Below, piece after piece: positions 23,190-32,755 of a stretch of DNA of 64,000 nucleotides. Location: positions 4,030,001 through 4,094,000 of the forward strand of contig OZ234500.1 of assembly GCA_965153455.1 (NCBI GenBank), in the 5' to 3' direction. Numbering within the stretch: the stretch's first letter is position 1; each line of letters starts with the position of its first letter. The position numbers were made by a program, and so were the translations under genes. The notes under the pieces were generated by a model that was given only the letters and a program-made list of their open reading frames with translations, was not told where the DNA came from and ran no database searches. This DNA comes from Sphagnum compactum. Its lineage: Eukaryota > Bryophyta > Sphagnopsida > Sphagnales.

Positions 23190-23217
23190 GTTAGGGTTTG
23201 GGGGCCGAAACCCTAAC
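23190..23217. promoter_or_regulatory. Inverted pair of telo-box motifs
   Basis: GTTAGGGTTT (23,190-23,199) and AAACCCTAAC (23,208-23,217) form a perfect 10-bp inverted repeat around GGGGGCCG. Telo boxes (AAACCCTA) are known cis-elements near the 5' ends of many plant housekeeping and translation-related genes. Here the pair sits about 95 bases upstream of the candidate start codon at 23,311, in a plausible promoter or 5' leader position. Function is inferred from motif and position only. Confidence 0.5.
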
Positions 23218-23310
23218 GTTGTGGATCTATCTTCCACAAATTTGTGATTTCTTGCGTTGGTGGCGTTGTTGATTGCGACGGTTTTTTTTGTTGCAGATCC
23301 ACAAGTGGTG

Positions 23311-23904
23311 ATGGCAAGTTCGTCGCAGCAGCAAGCAGATCGCAACTTGGACGAGTGTTCACTCTACGGGTAACGAGTCTCTTCTTTCTCTTCTTCTTCT
23401 TCTTCTCATGCTTCGACTTATGCGTGCGCCCTCTTAAACTTCTTTTTAAGCATCAAGACAGTGGCGCATTGGTTAGGACCGATGGCAACTTTGCAAGTGG
23501 TTTTGAGGGCTGGAATCCCGCACAGGTGCAGCCTTAGATGTCGGCCATGACAGTCAACTCGGTTGTTATAGGGGATCTAGGTTTCTGGAACTGGTTCTGG
23601 ATTGATATGGAGCTTTGTAAGGCGTTTTGAACTTGATGCAGGTCATGGATATTCTCAGTGCTGGGAGCACTCATCGCCATTCCAGTGGGGATCAAGAAGA
23701 AATCATATGCACCTCTCGTGTTCTTTGGGGCCACAGGTGCAATGCTTGACATTGTGCAGAGCATAACTGACTGTGAAAGAGAAAGGGTGGAGAAGGAACG
23801 TGCAGCAGCGTTGCTCGCTGAAGGTGGTGGAAGCGAAACTTCAAGCAACTCTGCCATTGATACATTTCAGGATACTCTTGAGAGAGAGCCAGAAAAGCTC
23901 TAAA
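23311..23904 (+). pseudogene. Small membrane-protein gene with three exon-like blocks, possibly broken
   Basis: Not a family I can name. Exon-like block 1 (23,311-23,369) encodes MASSSQQQADRNLDECSLYG and ends at a GT donor. Block 2 (23,462-23,525) starts after a CAG acceptor, keeps phase with block 1 and reads GALVRTDGNFASGFEGWNPA. Block 3 reads VLGALIAIPVGIKKKSYAPL from 23,658, then VFFGATGAMLDIVQ, CERERVEKERAAALLAEG and SSNSAIDTFQDTLEREPEKL, with a stop at about 23,901-23,903. It carries a hydrophobic, probably membrane-spanning segment followed by a charged helix. The obvious acceptor at 23,640-23,641 would put block 3 out of frame with block 2 by one base. Either another splice choice is used or the gene is a pseudogene. 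The composition differs clearly from the flanking AT-rich DNA. Confidence 0.5.
23370..23461 (+). other. Candidate intron between exon blocks 1 and 2
   Basis: This 92-base segment begins GTAACGAG, contains a CTTCTTTCTCTTCTTCTTCT-type pyrimidine run and ends AAGACAG. Removing it joins TAC GG with T GGC and keeps the reading frame (Tyr-Gly-Gly). The size and pyrimidine content are normal for a short plant intron. Confidence 0.5.
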
Positions 23905-24380
23905 CCAAATCAAAGGTTGAGAAGAAAACCTTTCCAGATTCTGCTATTGATTTTCATGCTGGATAGTCTCTGATTGCCATGAATTTGTGAAATCCAGTTT
24001 ATCTTCAACAAAAGCTCTTGATATTTCCAGAACCTTTGGTCGTGAGAAGCTTACAGAAGATGAAGGCAGTGCCAGGACAGGAAAGATTATACAGTATACA
24101 ACTGATGAGGAACTGGTTTTTGCCGAATTCTAACCACACAAAGACTTCTGTGATGAAGGATGATCGTCCACTTTCTGACGATCCAACAGTTCATTAGAGT
24201 CTAAGGACAGGGACATTAGAGTCATTGGGCTGGATTGATCTTGCTCACCATTGTTGAGAGTGTTGTTTGTAAAGAACATGCGTTGCAGAGAGGAGTCTGA
24301 AATAATGAACTTTGGGCTAGTAATGTGTATAATCAACTTTCTACATGTGGGCTGCACATATTTTATTGCAAATAGAGCAG
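23905..24380 (+). other. Probable 3' region with a short protein-like frame
   Basis: After the stop, a frame of about 52 codons (roughly 23,975-24,132) reads HEFVKSSLSSTKALDISRTF, GREKLTEDEGSARTGKIIQY and TTDEELVFAEF before a stop. It looks more like protein than random sequence, but it has no start and no clear join to the upstream exons. GATTCTGCTATTGATTTTCA near 23,937 repeats AACTCTGCCATTGATACATT near 23,848, hinting at a local duplication. It could be 3' UTR, a lost exon or part of another gene. Confidence 0.3.
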
Positions 24381-24429
24381 ATTGCTCTTAGGTCAGCCAT
24401 TTATTTCCTTTGTTGCTTTGGCTGGAAGT

Positions 24430-24562
24430 CTCCCACACCTGACAAATTTCAAATGAGATCAAAGCCATCCAAAAGATGAAGAAATCATACTGCAGCACAG
24501 TCAGCATGGCATTGAACATAGATATTAAATACTTGGTTCTTGTCATGACCTTCTGGACCTGA
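24430..24562 (-). other. Possible minus-strand exon
   Basis: On the minus strand, an acceptor-like ATATTGTTTCAG is followed by an open block reading VQKVMTRTKYLISMFNAMLT and VLQYDFFIFWMALISFEICQ, then a GTGTGG donor-like site. The hydrophobic second half could be membrane-spanning. No family is recognised, no adjacent exon could be joined, and the strand is opposite to the nearby plus-strand gene. Chance is a real alternative. Confidence 0.2.
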
Positions 24563-25910
24563 AACAATATGCTGGTTGTCTGATGCATTTATCACATCCA
24601 AGATTATGGTGGAAAACAGGAAGGAATGCAGCATGAAATTCCACTCATAAACTCTTGGGGACGTGATTCTTCACCAAAGCCCCCTTACAATAGCATAGGT
24701 CAAAATACTTCTTGAACAGGCTTTCTGCTATGTTTCACAAACTATGGTGAAAACACAATACAAATACATCTTGATCACTGTGCAAATCACTTCAACTTTG
24801 TTACTACAACCACCACCTGAATTGAAGTATTTCACTTCAGCTATAAGCCAAATTGCATATTTCTGTCAAAAATCAACACATATGAAGCATTTAGTATTTG
24901 CGTGACAATAGAAAAGTTGTGCAGGTTTCAGAGAAATGGGTCAATGCCACTGACACCAAAAAGAACAGAAATACATGTTTTATGCTCATCATCTCTGCAG
25001 TTAGTAATCAATCAGTTTCACAAAACTGTGATATGGTAATCAATCGATCACATAATAATTGTATACAACAAAAGCTTTGTGTGCGTGTTGAGGAATTCTT
25101 GTGTTCTTATCGATTTTCCAGTTTGCTTATGCATTTGGAGTTTGTTGAAGTTTTTGCAAAGAAATCTGGCATGTAACTTGTGAAGAAGTTGATGAGAATG
25201 ATTTTGTAGTTTCCCTAAAGCATAATGAATTAGAATGGACAGGGACAGTCAACAAAAGTCAGCATCACAGCGGCGACTAAAATCCTTGAGCTTCAACAGG
25301 CAGCATTGATGAGTTTAGACATGTATGGCAGCTGATGAATTGTCCCGCTGGAAGAGCTCTATGGCCTGGCATCACTTCACCAAGATGGAGTAAGCAGCAT
25401 GGAGAAGGATATGATCATATTGCATCGCAGAAACCTGAATTACTAGTTTGGATTGAGATAGCTTCAGTACTGTTGATAAAGTCAGATTTCAAGGAGGTTC
25501 TCTCATACGAATGTGGTATGCACATGTGAAGATCGGATTATCCTTTTGATGCTAATCTGTACCTCGTCTTTTCACATTGGAAAATGTTGTGCCTAAAGTC
25601 ATTGACATAGCCATCTGGTAGCTCAGAGTACAATCTCTAAAACCCCTTTAGCATAGTGGTTTGCTGCAGACAAACAATCGTGTTCAGCCATTTGAATGAA
25701 AAAAGTGTATGCATAAAATACAGATGGAATGTCTCAACAGTCAGACCTTACAGTTTATCTAATCTGTTTCCAGGCCCAAGATGCATTTTTCAAATGCGTA
25801 GAAGCTGATGCAGGGCACACTACACGTATGGAGGTAACAGCAGTGGGGCTTCTGTACCCATCACATTGTAAAGCTGTCCAAGAAAATTATGAGCACCATT
25901 GCTGGTCCAG
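24563..25910. other. Gene-like composition, no assignable exons
   Basis: GC content is higher than in the flanks, and several 60-120 codon open frames occur (for example 24,898-25,176 and 25,335-25,529), but none shows a recognisable domain. This may be intronic, UTR or former genic DNA associated with the 23.3 kb gene. Confidence 0.35.
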
Positions 25911-26006
25911 CATATGTTATGCTGTTGTCTCATGCATTTGTTATGCACCTGCATTTCTCATATGTTATGCTGTTGTCTCATGCATTTGTTATGCGCCTGC
26001 ATTTCT
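25911..26006. repeat. Near-perfect tandem duplication, 48 bp x 2
   Basis: 25,911-25,958 and 25,959-26,006 are identical except for one A/G difference (TTATGCACC versus TTATGCGCC). The length is a multiple of three, so one frame gives the 16-residue repeat ICYAVVSCICYAPAFL twice. The near-identity indicates a recent slippage or replication event. Confidence 0.95.
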
Positions 26007-26520
26007 CATTGCCTCACTGCCGGTGCATGAATTTCTCAACTTGCACATCACCTGCTTTGAAGGAAAATGTTCATTGCACACAAAGTAAAGAATTAGGATC
26101 ACAAATTTCTCTTTGTTAGAACCTCTGTTGGTCGATGTTTTTCACCTGCAATCCTTCTGTGTGTTAATAGTCTCCTCTGTTGTGTGTTTTCGATGTTAAT
26201 ATAATAAATTAATATAGGCATCTTTGGCAGGTTTTGGAGACTTTGAGTTTCTAACATAATGAATTATGAGACCTTTTCACAGCAAAATAAAAATAAAAAT
26301 GGAGAGACATAAACATTCAACCAAATTAGTAGGATAAAAGAAATGTTGTCAATTATCGGATACTTGCTCTACAATCGTGGATTGAGCTGACCCAACAAGC
26401 TCTCTTGGGTTTCCACCAAATTTTGTATTTTGCCTTCTCTTACAAGCAATTTTCTAAAACTCAGAAAACTGCCAATTCTTTGCCAGCTCTGCATGAAACC
26501 AACAGTTTGTCCAAGCTTCT
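26007..26520. other. Unassigned DNA at right edge of gene-like island
   Basis: It contains TGTTAATATAATAAATTAAT near 26,190, which includes possible plant polyadenylation words, but no associated reading frame ends there. The composition returns to AT-rich beyond 26,260. Confidence 0.35.
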
Positions 26521-26705
26521 GAAACAACCAGAACCGGCGGTTCTCATATTCTTGAATTTTCTTTTTCAAATACCTAGAACAGGCAGTTCTTTGATTTTGA
26601 TTTTTTTTCAAATACCCGAAACTGGAGATCATTCAAAAACATCAAATACCCGAAACTGGAGATTATTCAAAAACATCAAATACCCCAACACTGGAACATA
26701 CCCCT
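26520..26705 (+). repeat. Dispersed repeat with internal 34-bp tandem units
   Basis: CAAATACCCGAAACTGGAGA begins units at 26,609-26,642 and 26,643-26,676 (one mismatch), with a partial third copy at 26,677. Upstream, TTCAAATACCTAGAACAGGC and AGTTCTTTGATTTTGATTTT are diverged copies of the same theme. The reverse complement of 50,480-50,660 carries the same order of words, so this is a dispersed repeat family. Confidence 0.7.
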
Positions 26706-27459
26706 GATGGTTATCAGGGTGATTATGCAGGTTCCTATTGGTGGTTCTCCCCCCCCCCCAAAAAAAAACCAAAGAATCAGCTCTAATATCATATAACCAT
26801 GGTTCTCACAAAATCGAGAAAATCAAAAACAAATAACTGCATTTAGAACCGCTGCTTCTTATTGGTTTAATAAAAAAGGAAAACCACGGGGTTTTTTTTA
26901 TTATCCCGTGTTTTTAAAATTAAAAACCTCCAGTTCTTTAGGTTTTGAAGGAATCAGAAACAGTAAGTTTCTGGTCTTGACATACTTGGAAAAACACCAG
27001 AACCGTATATAAATTCAAATAACCGCACAACAACACTGGTTGAAACTGACCCCTATTGCCTGCCATCTCACATGGGGCAGGCACATCACTACTAACTAGG
27101 GATCTCCAACTGAGTTGTTGTGGGCTGCCAATTTTCAGATATGAAAAACAAAAACACTGAACAACATCAGGAGAGAGCCAGCAAAAAGAAAACACCCACC
27201 TCCATTTCAACAAATAACAGCAAGAAGAAAGAGCCAACAAAAACACTGAAGAGAGAGAGAGAGAGAGAGAGAGAGCTAAACAAAAGCTATGACACCCAAT
27301 GCAGCAGCTGCCTGCCTCTCATCACATTCAGTAGCCAAAAACCAGGCTCCCAACTGCCACAACAACAAAGAGGCTTTAGGAAAACATTCACCTTGTTGTA
27401 AGTTCAACATAGCCTACACAGAGTCTTTTTTTCTTCTTTTTTTTTTTGGGGGGGCCCCC
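26706..27459. other. Low-complexity junctions and (GA)n
   Basis: A C-run followed by an A-run lies at about 26,751-26,768, an uninterrupted (GA)n at 27,250-27,275, and a T-run/G-run/CCCCC junction at about 27,440-27,459. Open frames on both strands here have no domain. CTCCAGTTCTTTAGGTTTTG near 26,930 may be another fragment of the 26.5 kb repeat. Confidence 0.45.
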
Positions 27460-27741
27460 AATTTTGTGATGTAGCCACACTGGTGATCATCCACAAAGAG
27501 AAATTAGCCAAATTTGGCTACAGGTCAGAGAGGAAAGCAGAAAAATTAAGAATTTGGCTATATTTTGACAACTTGTTGGAACCTATTGTCTGAATATGAT
27601 GATTAAAAAGAAATTCCTCAAAATCTGGCAATTTTGGCGCTTTTTTTTTCCAACAAAAATCCTTATTATGGGTTGGGTTTGGTCACCAAGTGATGAAAAT
27701 TGGCTCAAAAAATAAACGCTGCATAATACACTCACTGTCAT
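27460..27741 (+). repeat. Dispersed repeat family X, copy 1
   Basis: It begins CAATTTTGTGATGTAGCCAC and continues through AATTAGCCAAATTTGGCTAC, GGAACCTATTGTCTGAA, TTTTTTTCCAACAAAAATCC and GTGATGAAAATTGGCTCAAA. The copy at 38,790-39,085 has the same blocks in the same order and orientation with scattered substitutions and indels. It has no coding capacity, and both copies lie next to gene-like islands. The perfect AGCCAAATTTGGCT palindrome inside is retained in both copies. Confidence 0.85.
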
Positions 27742-30250
27742 CAAGGTTGACGGTGCCATCAATTGTACAACATAGAAGCTAAGACCACCGCCCTCCCTCC
27801 ACAGATTTTTTGTTGCACAAGATTTGTCATTCACTATTTGTAGCTTCAGAAAACCTTGATCTAATTCACTCTGTGAAGAGTGGAGGGCTGTCTCATTCCT
27901 CCACAAACTCCAATACCCCATCTGCCATCACTTCATACAAATCTGATATCCTCCAAATTCAACAACTCAGGTTCAGAATTCAGACTCAAACAAATTAGTA
28001 TGAAAATCCGGATTCCAGTGGGTTGTCAAATTTGGTACTTCTAATTATCAGTTTATAGGTGATCTCCTCTTCTTCTCTCAAATTACAGGCAAGTACCAAA
28101 GGATCCTTTGAGAGACTCATAACTATATATATATGTATATGATTGTTTACCTCTTGTCTTTTACAAAGAGGCCCAAATCTCTGAGTTAGCACATCTGTTG
28201 TCTGATGTACAAAGGTTTCTGAGTCTGAGTTTTTCACTTGTGAGAGTGTTGACTAAGAATTTTTTTTAATGCTCTGGGTCCTTTCCAGGTTGAACTCTCT
28301 GGCTAACCTCAAAGACCAGCTGACTACACCTACTTACACCTACACTAAATGGTTTTGCCTCAGCTCATGACAAAATGTGTGCAATTTTTAACTTCCTTTG
28401 TTGTTTCATCGATTTCAATGTAAAATATATGTTGTGTGCATTCCTAGCTTAGCATTCAATAAAGAGCACCGCACTAAGTGTGACATCACTCCACACTATC
28501 TATCATAAGACAAGTGCTCAATCTGAAAGTATTTTCCTCGTCAAATTGTTAGATTGTACCTGAATTATTATCATAAATGTTCAAATTGTCATTAATAACC
28601 CATATTTTTTTATACATCCGTGTTTGTTGAAAATTTGGGAAATTGTAAAAGAAAGTGTTAAACTTTGAACCACAATGTTTTACATTTTCGAAAGTCACAC
28701 ACACTTGAATTGATTGAATCCTTAATTGAATAAGTTGCAAACTCACAAAAGATATATTATACTTTTGTGAGAAAATAATTGAAATGAAGAAGAGTAAGAT
28801 GATATGCATCCATCAATACTAGAAGTTGTATGTCAATTCAATGACAACCAAAGCAACCCGCTCACAACACTTCAAAGATGAACATGTGTAAAACTCCATG
28901 TAACATGAAAAACACATAATGTTAAATAATTAATAAAAAAGAAATGGTTAGTGGTGACCATAAATACAATTCAAACTAATTTTCCAATTGTTTGAAATTT
29001 TAATTTTAATGGTTTTGGGACATATTAAAGCAATCAAACTTTTGTGCAAGTTGTGGAGAAATACAACTTATTATTCAATGTTCTTACAATGCCTTTTGGT
29101 TGAAAATCATTATAGCAATGAACCAATTGAATTGTAGAATTGATGGCCAATAAGTTATTTCATTCCTTTAAAAAAAGATAGAGAAAAATAATTATGTATC
29201 TACAAATTTACAAATTTTCAATATATTATCTTACTCCTTTCATGGGATTTAAACATTTAAGATGGCAAGTTTTATTTGATTAAACTTGTTAGATTGCATT
29301 TGTATGTAATAGTCTGAATTTTTCATAAATTGTCATTTGTATTGCCAAAATTAAATTTGAAAAATAAAATAATTGTTTGGCACCTACAAATACAATCTAA
29401 CACTCAGACTTTGAAATAAAAATAGTCAACAATGATGGCTAATTGTTGCATTTAATGTGCATGAAAAAATATTAAGAACAAAATTGTGCATGGTTTCCTC
29501 TCCTCATTAGAATTCTTTGTTGTAAGTAGAAGGGACTCCACTAAACCCAACAACTTAAGTAAGTTGTAGTAAACATTGAACCTACTACTAAAACATAAGT
29601 ACACAAATGATTACATACCTATTAGATATTGAATATCAAAAACAAAGAAAACAACCTAGCTACACAATTGTCTCAAGTTCCCAATTGTTGGCATTGATTG
29701 CGAGCAATTTCCTTAACTTCGAGTATTTTATGTAGGTCATTGCTAAAAAAATTGATTTCAAAAATAATATAATTACTACTGAACCTGAAAAGTTACTATG
29801 ATTCTCCTCTTGCGGAAGTGTTTGCTAAATTCTACCTTCAGATCAATGTCATAACATAACGTATGTTTTTTCCATCCCAAAATATTAAGCCTCATGCTAG
29901 GTCCATGTCTCATGAAGATTCATCATGGGGAGAACACTAGCCTCTTCATGATAAGTCATGGGGATCACTTCATGATGCATGCTCAAAGTTAAAGCCAAGA
30001 TGATTATTGACCTTTGTTTTCAAGTTGCATTTGTAAGCATAACTTTTTTAACATCAAGTATGGATGTTAATGTACTCAAAGGTTGTAATATTCACTGCAT
30101 CTTGTTTAGAAAGGTATAAAAAGAACCTTGGGTTTGAAAATTGTTCAAAAATTGTCCAAATTTTTTTAGTTGTAGTGGGTTGATTTTGTTCCACATACAA
30201 CACCTCAATATCCTAGTGAAATGGCTTTTAATTATATTTCCATAGAGCAC
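27742..30250. other. Intergenic DNA, partly gene-like then AT-rich
   Basis: 27,742-28,330 keeps moderate GC. TGCTCTGGGTCCTTTCCAG near 28,270 resembles an acceptor site, but the following frame stops quickly. From 28,400 onward the DNA is AT-rich without domains. At 29,895-29,985 imperfect repeats of TCATGAAGATTCATCATGGG / TTCATGATAAGTCATGGGGA are visible. Confidence 0.4.
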
Positions 30251-30264
30251 TTGGAGAAAATTTG

Positions 30265-30578
30265 TAGTGTATGTGGAGGGCACCTTATATCCATCAATTT
30301 CCCTCCTAGAAATTGTGAGGGATATTATGCCTACTCCTCAAAGATGGGAGGGAAATTATGCCTACTTGTAGGTGTAAGAACCCTCTCACTATTGAGGAGT
30401 AGGCATAATATCCCTCCCATTCATCCGCCTTGTGATCTACATAGGTTTGGTTAATGATAAATTTTGCCTCATGCTTTACGATAGGTAAAGCACATGGGTG
30501 CGGGACATTCCCAAACCGGGGGGCCAGACTTGGCTATCGCCTCATCCTAGGCCCCACCCTAGGGCTTTACCCTACACA
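30265..30578 (+). repeat. Foldback repeat family F, copy A
   Basis: It starts TAGTGTATGTGGAGGGCACC and ends near GGGCTTTACCCTACACATAA. It contains a perfect 25-bp inverted repeat (30,317-30,341 with 30,392-30,416, loop 50 bases), then TGCTTTACGATAGGTAAAGC, CATGGGTGCGGGACATTCCC and a GACTTGGCTATCGCCTCATC / CTAGGCCCC block. The same order occurs at 50,750-51,070 on the minus strand, 51,537-52,055 and 62,988-63,330. No protein is encoded. Its size suits a MITE, foldback or SINE-like non-autonomous element; class is not established. Confidence 0.85.
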
Positions 30579-31345
30579 TAAATATGTTTTGATGGTCATC
30601 AAGTTTGGTGGGTTACCAAAGTTGACACCCAACTATGAGTTAAATGTTGAGGAGGCACATCAAATTTTTTTGCAGGTCTTGGGATATTTTGTTTAATACC
30701 TCTAAAAGCCAACAAAAAAAAGTACCACAAAATGGATATAAATGGCCAGTTGCTAATGGATCTCATAATAAGACAAAATCAGGACAAAAGCCAGCAAGTA
30801 GTCTTAAATTGTGGCAGTTATGGAACCCATTACCATATGTTAACTAAATCCAACAAAGAATGACAAAAGGTTTGACAAAATGAGGGCATTCATTCATTCA
30901 TGGAGTGGGTTTTAAATACCTACTAACTAGTTCAGGTCTGGAACCCACCCACTTTCATGGAATTATAGAATCCAACCAAGATTGATGAAATCATTTCAGA
31001 TCTTTTGCATTTCCTAAACCCTAAAAACCCAATCCAGAGCAAATTTACAATGGATCTGAAATCATTCATATTGAATAGCAAAGTTGCATCAACCCCGATT
31101 GATTCTCGGATGTGAAAATATGATCAGGATGGCCATGATGATTCGATTTCTCCAAAACCAAAACATCAACAACAACAACAACGGTTGTTACCACCACCAA
31201 TGTATAGTCATAGAGAGCAAAAAGATACATAGCATAGAATTGGTGCACCTTAATAATTGGCTGTCATGAAAACCCATAGAAGATCTTCAGGGTCTTTGGA
31301 AACAAGAGGAGTTATAAGAGGTTTCAGTATACTCCATTGTGAAGC
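30579..31345. other. Unassigned DNA between repeats
   Basis: No gene or domain is recognisable. CATTTCCTAAACCCTAAAAA near 31,010 is a short telomere-like word, and ACAACAACAACAACGG near 31,168 is a small triplet run. Short open frames on both strands do not look like proteins. Confidence 0.4.
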
Positions 31346-31520
31346 TGTGGGGGTAGAGCAGCAGCTGCAATGGAAGCAATGAGAAGATTTGGTACTGAAT
31401 CTTTACACCCAAAAAGCAAATTGACAAGCTTATTATGGGTAGAGAGCTGCAGCTGCAATGGAAGTGATGAGAGAAGATTTGGTACCAGATCTGTACACCC
31501 AAAAAGCAATTGACACACAC
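31346..31520. repeat. Two-copy tandem repeat of about 90 bp
   Basis: 31,346-31,435 and 31,436-31,520 share GGGTAGAG.GC(A)GCTGCA, CTGCAATGGAAG, GAGAAGATTTGGTAC and TACACCCAAAAAGCAA in the same order. The copies differ at several positions and by short indels. Two open frames on the minus strand span both copies and are by-products of the duplication. Confidence 0.8.
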
Positions 31521-32755
31521 ACAAAGCTCACTCTGGCACAATAATTGCTTCCATAGTGTCTAATGCTTTCTTAGTGTGTACCCGACCACTCTAATAACTT
31601 ATTACAAATTGTGGGGATGTGTGGGCAGGTGGTGACAAATTGTTGTAATAAGTAAGCACACTGGAAGCAGCTGAGATGAGTGAAAAAACCAATGCAACAA
31701 AATTTTGTGTAAGTACTTAAAAACTTTCCAGAAGATGTGTCAGATAACATAACATTCTGGAGTACGATCATGCGGCTCAACTTATAGGCTGGTTTTACTC
31801 ATATATAATTGATCCAAATGTTATAATTCAGCAGATCCAAAGGTACCCATCCGTGTTAAAATGGTTATGGATGTCAAGCCCCCCCTGCCTATCATGTGGG
31901 GGTAAGGTGCCAGGCGAGCCCGTTACGGCAAGTTAGACAATTCCACACCCAACATAATGGGCACGACCATTCCATGACATTAAAGTCAGGGAATATGGCA
32001 GATTCAACAATCATTAAAAAGAAATAAAAAATCCTGTTCAATAGAAATTTTTGGTCATTATTATGAGTGTATGTATGATCATCAAGCGAAAGATTATGAT
32101 TTACAATGCGATCATGAATATGACATAATCTGCCACCCTAAACCTTAATGCGTGTTTAATGAAGAATTTTCTCCTCCACACACTTTGCTTATGGTTGGTT
32201 CTCTTTGTATGTCAACATTAGGAAGAAGTTATGTGTCACTGACTGATTTTTTAATAGCTGAAATAAGAGTCTGTTATAGAAGGCTTAACTAAGGTTTTTT
32301 TGGATTAATCTTTCCTAGTGGAAGCTAATGATCATAAATTAGAGCTTGAAAAGGCTAAGTTAGCAGGAATTTAGGTCAAGCAGAACCCATGTTAGGAATG
32401 GGATAAATTTGTCATCTGCTTTCATCCTACTTGAGATGATTGTGAGGTGGTAGGGTAGATAGGCCAATAACTGAACACGGAAGGGGTCATAGAGGAAGGC
32501 CACCTTGTTTGTTGTTTTTGTGGGTCATTGGGTCTGAAGATAAGTTTTTCTCCATCTCTTGGCGCACCCATAGCCATGTAAATCAGGCCTTTTGGTGTAG
32601 GAATGATAAAAATATTCCTCCCCAAAGGAAGAGGGGTTCACTAGTTGCCCCCCCCCCCAAAAAAGTTAAACAAACACATGCCATATGGACCAAATAGTGC
32701 TCACCCTATGAAAGAATTCTTTTGAAAATTGGACAAGATTTAACCTTTTATAAAA
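31521..32755. other. Unassigned DNA with a short GC-rich patch
   Basis: 31,870-31,960 is GC-rich for the window (GCCCCCCCTGCC...GCCCGTTACGGC) and may be an old transposon fragment, but nothing identifies it. A C-run/A-run junction lies at about 32,649-32,665. No supportable gene. Confidence 0.4.
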
